NCBI GenBank assembly: GCA_037042185.1
Contig: JAXQJY010000024.1
Span: forward strand, 558,001 to 622,000
Reading direction: 5' to 3'
Length of the DNA: 64,000 bases
DNA from: Sordariomycetes sp. S80-01Y
Taxonomy: Eukaryota; Ascomycota; Sordariomycetes
Shown: positions 11,501-21,452 of the stretch, one piece after another
Layout: each line of letters starts with the position of its first letter
How positions within the stretch are numbered: the first letter of the stretch is position 1
The notes under the pieces: model-generated
Seen by the model: the letters and a program-made list of their open reading frames with translations, nothing else
Told to the model about the DNA's origin: nothing
Database searches by the model: none
Program-made: the position numbers and the translations under genes

Positions 11501-12106
11501 CACGCAAACGTAGAACTCTCGCGCTACCAGAGGGTAGTATTTCGAAGCTTCACGCTGGATGGTTTCGCGGTCCTCAGACCCCGCCCAAACTAGGTGATGC
11601 CACGGAAAAGTGTTCTCGGGTAGGGGCCATTGCGCATGTTCTTCGTTGCACATCTGATCCCCCTTGTCATGGTTCCAAGTCATAGTGAACACGAAGTGGT
11701 AATGGCAATCGATACACAGTGACGAGATCACATGGCGGCCGTCGCCGATCGTGCTCTGATTCCCGCAGAACACCAGGCGGTGTGCCGGATTCGCTGGGTC
11801 GTTCGCGTGGTCGAGTGATGGGTATCGTTCGAAGTCATCGTATCGGAAGGGCTTCAAGGATGCGGTCGATCGGAACTTCTTGTGGGTGATCTGATCGAGC
11901 AGTCGTCGTGGGTGGCATCCTGAAGCGGCCCAAGGTTAGCGAGAGAGCCCCCAGCAGCAGTCGAAGAACTTACCAGGTCTTTCCAAGGGGACCAACTGCT
12001 TCATGTCTGTCGGGTTATGAACGACGGGGCCTGCTTCGCCTGACCCGGGCAAGGTCGCGTAGATGTCGGCCGCGTTGGCCTGCGAGCGCAAGTCGTGGTT
12101 CGCCAT
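8528..12106 (-). CDS. UBP2: Ubiquitin C-terminal hydrolase, Ubp2 type
   Basis: Three exons: 11974-12106, 10414-11919 and 8528-10365, with introns of 54 and 48 bp (GTAAGT donors, CAG acceptors), giving 1,158 residues, close to yeast Ubp2 (1,272). The cysteine box is SNIGNTCYLNSLLQYL with the nucleophile near C487, split from the rest by intron 2. The histidine box is RMSSGHYWVWIKD with H near 1095, followed by the conserved YNDSNV. Between the boxes lies a long acidic, Pro-rich insertion, normal for Ubp2. The N-terminal half carries the Ubp2-specific region. In yeast Ubp2 trims K63-linked chains and opposes the Rsp5 ligase; that role is inferred. The start ATG at 12106 gives MANHDLRSQANAADIY; an in-frame upstream region is open but lacks support. 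Confidence 0.93.
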
Positions 12107-12776
12107 CGTGCTCGCGGATTCGAAGGCGAAGATTCGGGGGAATGCAAGAAGGGTTTCAAACCATGCTCGGAGATAAAGGTGGCGGTGGAAGGATGAATCG
12201 CGGTGTTGGGTGGCGCTTGTGACTGAGGCTGACGTAGACGTCGCCTCGTGCTTCCAGGCACAGCAGCTGAAGTTGGGTTGGAGCTCCAAGCTCGGAGTGT
12301 CGTCACCGGAGCCGGCGCTCACCACTGGCAGTCAACAGCGGGTGGAAGCTGACAAAAATGCGGCTCGGCGACTGGCTCACGACTGAGACAGGGATTATGC
12401 ATGAGGACAAACTTAAATTCATGGCCCTGGGTAGGCGCTCTCTAGACGGCGCGTATAGTCTATTTACCTTTCCATGAGTCACGTCTATCTAAAAAACACG
12501 TTGCCGCTTGCCGCTTGCTTGCTTGCCTTCCACCACCGCCCACACACAACCAAGAAAAGCGCCTAGTAGTCAAGGCGGGGTGACAAAAGTAGTCCCACAG
12601 GACCCTGGATTTGACACGGCATCGACCATTAAGGCATCGACGGCCGACGAGTTGGTTTCCTACAGATCCGAGGCCCAGAAAAAGCGGCGTTTGACATCAG
12701 AACATTCATTATGTAGATTGCAGCCTTTCTGATAGCTGGTTTATGCTGTTTGCCATGTGCTGCCTTCACTCATCAG
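12107..12776. other. Intergenic, UBP2 promoter
   Basis: 670 bases between the UBP2 start and the stop of the hydratase gene, both on the minus strand. I see short A+T-rich and C+T-rich patches but no clear element, repeat or RNA gene. Confidence 0.4.
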
Positions 12777-13733
12777 TTACCTGCCTTTGAAGACTGGCTT
12801 CCTCTTCTCCCCGAACGCCTTCAGCGCTTCATGCTTGTCCTCAGAATCCACGACCCTCAAGTACATCTCGTTTTCTTTCTCTTCCCTTGCCCATGCAACG
12901 GCTTCCAACCCGGCTCTAATTGCCAACGGACCTCCCTCGCAAATCTCTGTCGCTAACCTGACGGCCTCGCTCAGCGCGGCCTTTCTCGCTACGCCGAGCA
13001 GATCCGAGCCCTCGCGCTCGTCCTCCGGTACCACCTCGACGAGTCTATCGGCGATTCCCAAGAAGTATGCTTCAGGGGCGGCGACACGTCGGCCTGTCAG
13101 GATGAGGTCGCGTGCGCGGGCGAGGCCGATGAGGGCAGGAAGGCGGTGGGTTCCGCCAGCGCCAGGGATGATGCCTAGACGTGTCTCCGGGAGGCCTACT
13201 GTTGCGTTCGAAGTCAGGACTCGGAAGTGCGTGGACAGCGCCAGCTCGAGGCCGCCGCCTAACGCAAGCGAGGAGATGGCGCTGATCGTTGGGATAGGCA
13301 AGGCGGAAAGTTCGGTAAGAGTCGATCGAAGGTTGCCGAGAAACTCAAAGGTCTCTTCTTGCGTAAAGGTCTTCCTTTCCTTCAGGTCCGCTCCCGAGCA
13401 AAAGCACGAGTCGACCGCGCTCGCCAGGACCAACGCCCTTGTCGGCCCCATGTCGCCGCTTCGCGTGTAACCATCGAGCTCTTCGCCATTGGGTCCGTAT
13501 TGAATGCTGATGTCGTTGATCTCGGCGCGCAGAGAAGATAGCAGGTTCTTCGAAATGGCATTGCGGGCTTTTGGTCGGTTGAGCTCGAGCACGCGGATGT
13601 GGCCGCTGGACGGGGATGGTATGTTGGTAACGGTAAGGAGAGCTTCAGACGCGGGTGCGGAGTAGTGGCGGTTGAAGATGGCGGTTGGCGAGAGGCGCGT
13701 CGGCAACGCGGTCGTTGGGATCCTTGGAGGCAT
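12777..13733 (-). CDS. Enoyl-CoA hydratase family, methylglutaconyl-CoA hydratase-like, mitochondrial
   Basis: Single exon, 318 residues from the ATG at 13733; the open frame continues eight codons upstream but only to a TTG. The first ~35 residues are basic and hydroxylated with few acids (MPPRIPTTALPTRL, then RHYSAPAS), a typical mitochondrial presequence. The crotonase fold follows: oxyanion-hole segment CSGADLKERK, then SSLALGGGLELALSTHFRV, and the catalytic-loop region LPETRLGIIPGAGGTHRLP. This pattern fits AUH, which hydrates 3-methylglutaconyl-CoA in leucine breakdown. A generic short-chain enoyl-CoA hydratase is the main alternative. A 105-codon frame (13645-13962) overlaps the start in another frame and was not accepted. 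Confidence 0.88.
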   Translation of the reverse strand: MPPRIPTTALPTRLSPTAIFNRHYSAPASEALLTVTNIPSPSSGHIRVLELNRPKARNAISKNLLSSLRAEINDISIQYGPNGEELDGYTRSGDMGPTRALVLASAVDSCFCSGADLKERKTFTQEETFEFLGNLRSTLTELSALPIPTISAISSLALGGGLELALSTHFRVLTSNATVGLPETRLGIIPGAGGTHRLPALIGLARARDLILTGRRVAAPEAYFLGIADRLVEVVPEDEREGSDLLGVARKAALSEAVRLATEICEGGPLAIRAGLEAVAWAREEKENEMYLRVVDSEDKHEALKAFGEKRKPVFKGR

Positions 13734-14553
13734 TGTGTGCGGTCTGGCGAAAGCCAAGTGATTCTGCTAGGGAGAGGGGAGCTGTTGAAGTCTGGGGAGA
13801 CGGGAATTTTGCAATTGAGAGCCCTTCGACTTTGGGTGACGTCGTCGGCTTGCGTCGGCCTGGGGTCATAGCCGAGCTGGAGTCAGCTTCGGCCGAGCGA
13901 GCGACGGGTTGTTCAACGACGGCAAACCCCATCGCCAACTTCAACTCGACGAATGTCTTCATGAAGAAAGTTGCTACTAATTTATGCCTTAAATGACTAC
14001 GGATCTAAAGACCTCGCAAGTAGACTCACCAGAGCCGAAGTCGAAGTCTTCATCGTGCTTGGTGTAGCCCGCTGTCCGAGCTCAGCAACGGTGACGATCT
14101 TCAGTCTTCAAATTCCGAACTCTTGACACAATGCCTACCTGGTTTTAACCTCAGCGTCGAGAGTATGCGAAACACAGCGTCTCCAGACTTTCACATGGCA
14201 AAATGCTCACGGGACCTCCCAATGCATTATCTGCTGTAGGCCTCCAGATGACGGCGACGATGACTGCCTTTCTGGGCCAAGCTGGCGTTGGATATCTTGG
14301 CGATCCACCATGTCAGATGCAGGGATTCTTCCTCAACCTCATTTTCATGGTTAAACTCTTCACATCGCCTCACGCGGCTCACCCAAGAGCCGGTTGATAC
14401 GCAGAGCGCAAGCGCTGGAAGAAGTAATCGGTCAACCACGAGGCGGTGCATAGCTCATCGTCGATATACCTCCCAGCATGGCATGCGACACCCCATAGTG
14501 TCGAGTCTCCTCATCTACCCCAATCATCTTCAGCAACGCGCGGGGTCGTCACC
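13734..14553. other. Divergent intergenic region
   Basis: 820 bases between the hydratase (minus) and the seven-TM gene (plus). On the minus strand an ATG near 14052 followed after eight codons by GTGAGT, and an acceptor near 13956, could form a leader intron into the 105-codon frame, but no homologue is evident. Otherwise nothing recognised. Confidence 0.35.
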
Positions 14554-16518
14554 ATGTCAACATCACTCCAAGATGCGACGTCGACTTCTGCTTTCTTGCC
14601 CGTGGCCACGGGGCCGCCAACTGCTCTCACCATCATCCTGCGGAAGGCCATCAGCGACATGAACGAGTTCTTCCCCTTTGACGACCTAGCCAACCTCTCG
14701 CCCAGTGAGGACAACGACGCATTCAGTTTTCGAGGTCTCATAGAGGATGGCATTGATGGGTCGCAGGAGATACTGCTCTTGGAAACAGGCTGCTACATTG
14801 ACGGCGTGCCGGATTGCCCCCGGGCATGCAACGACACTGAGCTCTTCTTCGGCAGCATGGAGACCTTCTACAACTGCGCGGCGCTGGCCTCGATCTCGTA
14901 CTGGACGCAGGAGAGTATGATGTACTACATCAGCGAAGAGGCTGAGAGGAACGCTAGCGCCGTCATGGGAGATGGAACGCTGGCCGACTTTGACGACGAG
15001 CCCGTTTTGAGGAGCTTCGTTGGTTGCGCTCTGGAATCGTGCGGGAGCGATGGCTTATCGGAACCATGTGATGATAACATCAAGAGCCTATCCCAGAACA
15101 ACTCATCGCCTGAGGAGATCTTTGCTGCCATGGCCAACTTCTGCCCCTCCATCGAAGCTGAGATCAACCCCGACATCTTCGGTCCTGGTGTAAGCCGTTC
15201 CCTTTCTTCCCTCGCCAGCATGTATTAACAACCCTAGGTGCTCATCTCCTACGTACTCCAAGTATCATTCGCGACGGTCCTCTATCTTGCCGTCAAGCTC
15301 TTCACTCTCTATGTGAAAATAACCAATGAACCCAAACGCCGCACAACCCCCTACACCCTTACCCGCATCCAAACGATGATCTGGCCCGATTCCTCTGCAC
15401 TGAGCCGTACATCCGTTGCCATCGCCACGACCCTCGTCGAGTTCCAGGAAGCGCAGTGCTGGTTCGTCTTCGCCGTGCAGATCGCCTCTATCCTCGCCAT
15501 CGTCGTGAATTCCCAAGAGGGCACATTTTGGGGTGAGATCTTGGTGAATGCCGCCGTGGCGTTCCACGTGAGTCAGAACGGTATACTGCCAATGTTTTTG
15601 GTGCAGATCCTGCTGCACAACGAGGGCATTAGGAATACGCACACCTTCATTGGGTTCTGCATTGAGTATCTGCTTGCCATCGTGGCGGCGACTCAGAAGG
15701 TCTACTTCAAGGACGCCTTTGACTTGTTCAGGGGTCAAGCCAAGATGGAGGCCTGCGGAGGAAACCCCAGCCCGAGGACATACTGTGCCTCCATCGGGGC
15801 GGTGGATGGATTGCAGCTGAGCTTCTTCCCTCATCCCCTACTGTACAAGCTGGCGTTTCTGGTTCTGGATACGATTGCCATCTTGGTTCTCTTGGTGGAT
15901 CAGGTTGCCTGGACACTAAGAAAACATCGCAGGACGAAACACATCCGTGTTGGAAAGCATCGTGTGGGCAGGTTTCCGGAGACGAAGCTGAAACCACACT
16001 GGGTGCGTTTCAAGAGGTGGTTCTGGTGGCTCTTGGAGATCATCTACATTGTGGTCAACCTGCTATACATGGTTTCCTTGATGAAGGTCATCACCGCCGA
16101 GAGCTTCAAGTCTAATCGATGGAGCTACGGGCAGATCATTGCCATGACGGTCTGGGGGCCGGTCATCGTCAAGATGTTTGACTTGGTCGTTTCGGGGCCA
16201 CAGAAGAATGGAATGAGTCTCAACTCGGGGCCGCCGAGGCTGAGAATCGACAATGTCATCAATCTTCGGATCGGCACCTCCGTGGACGACGATTTCGAAG
16301 CCAGGAAGAGGGTGCCGCCACCCCAGGCCATCCCTCCCAGGGAAGAAGGTCAAGGCGCGGCCCAAGATAGCGACGGCAAAGTAGCCATGGCGCAGGATGA
16401 TGTTGAGGACTCAACAGGCTTTTCACCGTTGGAAGGTGTGGCTACGAGGGACATGGCCATGCCACAACATGACTTTAACGACTCTATGCATGATGAAATA
16501 GAACGCAAACAGCAATGA
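14554..16518 (+). CDS. Orphan seven-TM membrane protein with Cys-rich ectodomain
   Basis: Two exons, 14554-15189 and 15238-16518, joined in phase 0 across a 48-bp intron (GTAAGC to TAG); 638 residues. The start ATG at 14554 sits in a good context (gtcaccATG) and is preferred to an in-frame ATG at 14446. The first ~210 residues are hydrophilic with about ten cysteines (CYIDGVPDCPRAC, CALESCGSDGLSEPC, NFCPS) and several N-x-S/T sites, suggesting an outside-facing disulphide-bonded domain, though no cleavable signal peptide is obvious. Exon 2 then gives about seven hydrophobic helices (for example SFATVLYLAVKLFTLYV, FVFAVQIASILAIVV, FIGFCIEYLLAIVAA, WFWWLLEIIYIVVNLLY). The tail of ~100 residues is charged and likely cytosolic. 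Known only as a fungal integral membrane family to me; receptor function is a guess from topology. Confidence 0.82.
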
Positions 16519-16556
16519 CGGCCTTAAAATATAGCATTGTACACGATATCCAAAGT

Positions 16557-17393
16557 TCAGTCCTTTGTCTCATCTGCGTCTCGCTCTGTGTCTCGGTCTG
16601 CCTGGTCGAACTTAGCCGGCGCGAAATGGAATTGTACGTTTTCTCGATCCCGCAAGAACCTGCCCACACGTTCGTCTTGCGACATGCCCGCGCTCAGAGC
16701 CGTGCTCCTCCTAACCTCCTGCCCCACGAGCTGGTTGTGCGCATTCACCGTATCCATATATTTCCCCCCGGCCTTCTCCGCTCTGCTGCTCTGGAGCATC
16801 GCACCCACGATACACATCATAGCTATCAGCATCGCAAACGTCCCGTTGGGCATGAAAGCCGTGGCCTGGCGCTCACTTGGTGCTTTGTAACCATTCGCCT
16901 CGTACCAGCGCTCCCAGTCCTCCCATGTCGCGTTCATGGCGGCATTGCCCGGCCGGCTGCGCCATGCGCGGTCGGCGTTGCGAATGGAGGCGGGGGACGA
17001 TGCGTTCCAGCCGTGGCCGTGGTTATCGTAGAGACGTCGCTTTTGAGGATCAGACAGGAGATCATTTGCTGCAACGATGAGGCGGTAGCGTTCAAGGCGG
17101 ACGGCCAGAGGGAGATGGGAGAGTGAGGTTTGGAGATCCGGGTGGTAGAGCTTCACGAGCTGGTAGAAGCGCTTCTTCTTATACGGGTCGGTGTGTGAGA
17201 TGGCGAAGATGTCGTAGGGGGTTGGTGTTGTAGATGAAGGCCACGGCGGGATGTCATCTTTGCCGTCCTTGACTGTAGCGTAGAGCCTTTGCTGTGGGCT
17301 GCGACTCGAGCAGGTTGGCCATGACGAGTGACGCGGAGCGCCCGGCAGCGAGGTAGAGAGCGCATAGAGGCTCGACGGCTTTTTGAGGTTCAT
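16557..17393 (-). CDS. JID1: Mitochondrial J-domain protein, Jid1-like
   Basis: Single exon, 278 residues, ATG at 17393. The N-terminus is basic and Ser-rich and reads as a mitochondrial presequence (SSRSPQQRLYATVKD). Residues ~58-122 are a J domain: PYDIFAI, then KLYHPDL with the HPD motif, then LLSDPQKRRLYD. One transmembrane segment lies near 182-203 (FAMLIAMMCIVGAML). Length and order match Jid1 (YPR061C, 301 residues), a mitochondrial co-chaperone that stimulates Hsp70. The assignment to Jid1 rather than another membrane J-protein is an inference. Its stop codon is only 38 bases from that of the convergent seven-TM gene, so the two 3' UTRs must overlap. Confidence 0.85.
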   Translation of the reverse strand: MNLKKPSSLYALSTSLPGAPRHSSWPTCSSRSPQQRLYATVKDGKDDIPPWPSSTTPTPYDIFAISHTDPYKKKRFYQLVKLYHPDLQTSLSHLPLAVRLERYRLIVAANDLLSDPQKRRLYDNHGHGWNASSPASIRNADRAWRSRPGNAAMNATWEDWERWYEANGYKAPSERQATAFMPNGTFAMLIAMMCIVGAMLQSSRAEKAGGKYMDTVNAHNQLVGQEVRRSTALSAGMSQDERVGRFLRDRENVQFHFAPAKFDQADRDTERDADETKD

Positions 17394-18412
17394 AGCTGCG
17401 AGTATGTGCCGGATAAGGGCACATCTAAGACGGTCATCATAGGCGATAACGGCTGTGGATGACGGGTTGGAATTGTCGCGTGGGGGGATTGATGAGGTGA
17501 AGCATACAGAGTGCGTCTCGGGATCAAAGTGGTGAGGTCAGTTTGGCCCGCTACCCCACATTACCAGATCGAGTCCAGCGCAGTGCTGTGTAGTGCCACT
17601 GCAGCGCCTGCGGATCTTATCGCCAGCGCTAGTCAGATTCGTTGCCGCGATAAGTGACGAGCCTCCGTCTGGTAGCTTACCCGGGAGACTTTAGCAGATT
17701 CACGTACCAAAACACGTCGCTTCTACGCCGAGCACATTCGCGCGGCTCAGAATGTGCCGCCACTTGGTCCTCGACTGAGCTTGGCATCATGGGGCGGCTT
17801 GCATCAGCTGTTCACTGCAAGCAATGCTGTGTGGAACAATAGTTACGATGCAACCTGGCGGAAAGGGAAATTCACTGCCACGAGGGTGGTCGGCAAAGCC
17901 TCGTCGTCTGGATTTGGAACACACCGGTCGTCAACCGCGCTTAGGAGTTGGAGCCCAACTCACAAGGCACATGCATGGATATGCTGAGTGATGTCTTTTC
18001 CGAAGGCCTGAATCATCAATGCGACTCAACCTCATCCTGTCTAGGTAAACACAGCGCTGCACGCACACACGACAAGGCTCGGGATGCACGCTGTCTCCAT
18101 CGTCCCACACGTACGTGTTCGAACCCTTGATCGATGGCAGCACATTCCAGTCTGGATGGCTCATGGCACATTGCTGCAAGCCTGATTTGTCTATTCAGGG
18201 GAGTCAGCAATCACACAGAGGCGCGGTGTGGTGACACAATAACGGGCCGGACGACAGCTGAAAGGATTGGACGTGGAGGAACGATGCACTCCGGCATGCG
18301 TGGACAATGTACTTAAGAAGGCTGCCACTTTCTTCGCAGCTTGCTCTCGTGCCTTGACTTGGCTGCAGCTGATGAATGATCAAACCTGCTCGCCAAATTT
18401 ACTTCCTTCATT
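17394..18412. other. Divergent intergenic region, Jid1-like gene / P450
   Basis: About 1 kb. An A+T-rich stretch (gtacttaagaagg, ~18308-18320) lies ~95 bases before the P450 start and could be its core promoter. Short frames on both strands show no recognisable protein. No repeat seen. Confidence 0.4.
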
Positions 18413-20111
18413 ATGGAGCTTCTGAGCTACCTGAAAAGTCCAGTCATCCTTCTGGGCTTAGCAGCCTTAGGGTTGGCTGTACACAAGCTGGCCGTCTGGA
18501 ACAAGTTTCGACACATCCCAGGCCCTCCGTTGGCCGGCTTCACCAATTTCCCCATGTCCAAGGCGTTGTACACTTATACTGCGGAATCTTGGTACAGAGA
18601 GATGAGCGAGAAGTACGGTAATTTATCCACGAATTCATGTTAATCCGAGCAGCTGGAGTTGACAAGTCAAAGGCCCCGTTGTTCGAATCGGTCCCAAAGC
18701 GATTCTCACATCGTCCCCGGAGATTTGGATCCGCGCCAACAAGGACAAGCGGTATCGAAAGGATGAGTGGATGTATCACACAGTGCGATTCGAGTACCGT
18801 CGTGATGGGATCTTCAGCCAGACGGACGACGAGAAGCATAGTGCGAGAAGAAAGCAGTTGACGCCTGGGGTGAGCTCTTTCAAATATACCTGGCCCTTGA
18901 GCCTAGCCCTCTTTATCTTCGTATTAGGTGACTGACTGAAATAGTACTCTGGCCGGGAAAACCATGAACTCGAGGGGACGATTGATCGCCTTGTCGAAAG
19001 CTTCATCGATCTTCTTCGGTCAAAGTACACCTCAACCAGTGACCATGTTAATTGCTTTGACATGTCGCCCAAGATTCAATACTTTACCCTTGACGTGATC
19101 GGCGCCATCGCCTTCGGCAAACCTTTTGGCTTGCTTGCCACCGACTCCGACCCGCACGAATATCTCAAAGCGACGGAAGAAGGTTTGCGGATCCTGCAAA
19201 ATGTTGTAGCATTCGGGCTTCACTGGATAATGCAGGCTCCCATTATTGGTCCGCTATTACAGCCATCGGTCAATGATTCAAAGGGCTTTGGCAAGATGAT
19301 GTTCAAAGCCTGGGCTATCGTTGATGAGCGAGCCGCCAACCCGACTGACAAACGTTCTGACATGCTGGCATCATTCATCCGCAATGGTTTGGTCGGGGCC
19401 GATCTGCGAACAGAAGTCATGGGCCAGATCATTGCGGGTTCCGACACCACATCTGCCGCGATCCGCATCATTATCCTGCATATCGCCCTCAACCCACGAG
19501 TGCACAAAAAGCTACAGCGAGAAATCGACGAGACGGAAGTGCCAGAAGGACAGCTGATCACTTACGCGCAGGTAAAGGCCCTTCCCTACCTTCAAGCCGT
19601 CCTCCGGGAAAGCATAAGGATGCTGCCCCCTGTTAGCAACTATTTCCCCCGAAACGTACCACCTGCGGGCGACACTGTCCCCGTGGGCGATGGGAAAACT
19701 ATGTTCATTCCAGGTGGTGCCATGATTGGCCCCTCAACCTTTGCCATGAACCATGACAAGGATGTATTCGCTCCAGATGCTGAAGGCTTCAGGCCTGAGA
19801 GATGGCTCGAGTCGGACCAGCCAAAGCTGGATAGGATGAGGCAGATTAATGATCTGATCTTTAGCAGTGGGAGGTTTGGCTGCTTAGGGAAGCCTGTTGC
19901 TTGGATCGAGATGTCAAAGATCACTTTTGAGGTATGTTTCTGATCACGTAGGTTAAAGTTCATTGTTCATCTGCTGATCTCTTGACAGCTCCTACGGAAT
20001 TTCGACATTGCTACCACAAGGCCGACCAAACCATTCGACGGGCAAGTGGTGTTGGGGCTTTGGAACATCAAAGACATGTGGATGCAGATAACCGCAAGAG
20101 ACCGAATTTGA
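18413..20111 (+). CDS. Cytochrome P450, pisatin demethylase-like
   Basis: Four exons: 18413-18617, 18673-18869, 18945-19931 and 19989-20111; introns of 55, 75 and 57 bp; 503 residues. An N-terminal anchor (VILLGLAALGLAVHKLAVW) is followed by the Pro-rich hinge HIPGPPLAGF. The I-helix is IAGSDTTSAAIR with the acid/alcohol pair, the K-helix ExxR is LRESIRM, the PERF region is FRPERW, and the heme loop is FSSGRFGCLGK with the ligand near C447. The sequence style resembles the pisatin demethylase (CYP57-type) group, ER-bound monooxygenases that often detoxify plant compounds or act in secondary metabolism. The substrate is unknown. An MFS transporter follows 1.3 kb downstream on the same strand, so a modify-and-export pair is possible. 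Confidence 0.92.
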
Positions 20112-21452
20112 GGGTTCTTCCACATCGTTTCAACAACGAAGGGCACTGCTGAGCCCGCGAAGCAATATAGGGATGTAAGAGTCTGTACCCATGAATACTC
20201 CAGAACCGCTCGATTCAATGACGCACGATAATCGAAAAATTTGAGTAATATGGATTCAAATTTATCATCTTCTAACAGCTCAGCGCCTTTGTGACGTTGG
20301 AGGGTAAACCCAACATCTTAGCCTCACTTAGCAATGGTGGTATGGTGAGGTAATAATGCACAGGCTGTGAGCCCATCAAGTTTGGAAATCCGTATTACTC
20401 GTGTTCCATTTCGAATTCTCGGCCGTATCTTCAAGTGGGGGACACGGAAGCACGTTAACTTGGAGGGCTTGATTGTCGATGCACCATCGTGCCACTTTGG
20501 CGGGCAAGTCGTATTGGGTTGCATTTCACGCCACACTCGCGCGTATTAGGTGCATATCGTTGGGCAGAGACTCGAATTCGAGATTTTACCAAGCTGAAGA
20601 CTTAACTCAGAGGTGAATCTGGGGGCTCTATTGCCAGAGAACGGACTCCAAGCCAACAGGGGACTAGCTTCGGCTGTTGGTCCAGGATACGCTACACCAA
20701 CCCCTTTTTTGAGAGGGGATGGATAATGTGGGGTCGGTTGAGACATTCAAACCTATCTATTGACACGTCAGTCGTTCTGCGAAAGCTTAACGGTTGCGTG
20801 ACCTGAAAGTACTGGCATGTTGCTGGTGTCTTCTGCCTTCTCAAGAGAGCTCTCTACGCAGTTCTCCCGCAGTCAGTACAGTGACATAGCGTTCGTCAAC
20901 GACGACAACACTGACTTCCGCCTCCAGCGCCTCCATCTTCGAGAGGTTTGAGGAGTTCGTGATCTATGAATTCACAACGAGTGAGAAGGATGTGTCCCGA
21001 GTCAACAGACATGAATGGCTGTTGACTTTTTTTGCTTTTCTTTTTAAGCGTAGCCCAATGTGCAATATGTCGTTCGGCTTTGTTAGAACAGTAGAGCCCA
21101 CATGTGGGCTAGTGGCGGTTGTCCACGGTAAAAATGCGCAGAGATAGCACAGACGTTTTCCGATTCCGCCCTTGCATGTCTCTTTTGTTTACATATGGCG
21201 CGAACTACTATATTTACTTAATAATTTACCTTATTAGCCTCTCAACTTTGGCATGCGTCTTCTGTCTCCCATATGCTGACCTACAGTGCGGGGTTCAGTA
21301 ATACCCTGGTCACATCTGCGGCCTGCAAGGGCTCCAGCCGATAAGGCGGACATCGTCCATGTAATTTGAAAGCTTCCACTTCCTTACACCTTTTTTCCCC
21401 AGTTCCGTCGCTTCCTCGGTTCGTCTGAAATCGGACCTCAGTCAAGCCTGCG
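20112..21452. other. Intergenic, P450 to MFS
   Basis: 1.34 kb without a gene. Bases ~20497-20519 resemble the last exon of the upstream P450 (19 of 23 bases by eye, around cgggcaagt; protein GQVVLG in both), perhaps a scrap of a duplication. The rest, including the ~500 bases before the MFS start, shows no clear signal. Confidence 0.3.

Noticed and set aside
13645-13962. 105-codon minus-strand frame overlapping the hydratase start
   Set aside because: Codon bias looks fair, and a leader intron could feed it, but it overlaps the mitochondrial presequence in another frame and has no recognisable protein. Probably a shadow.
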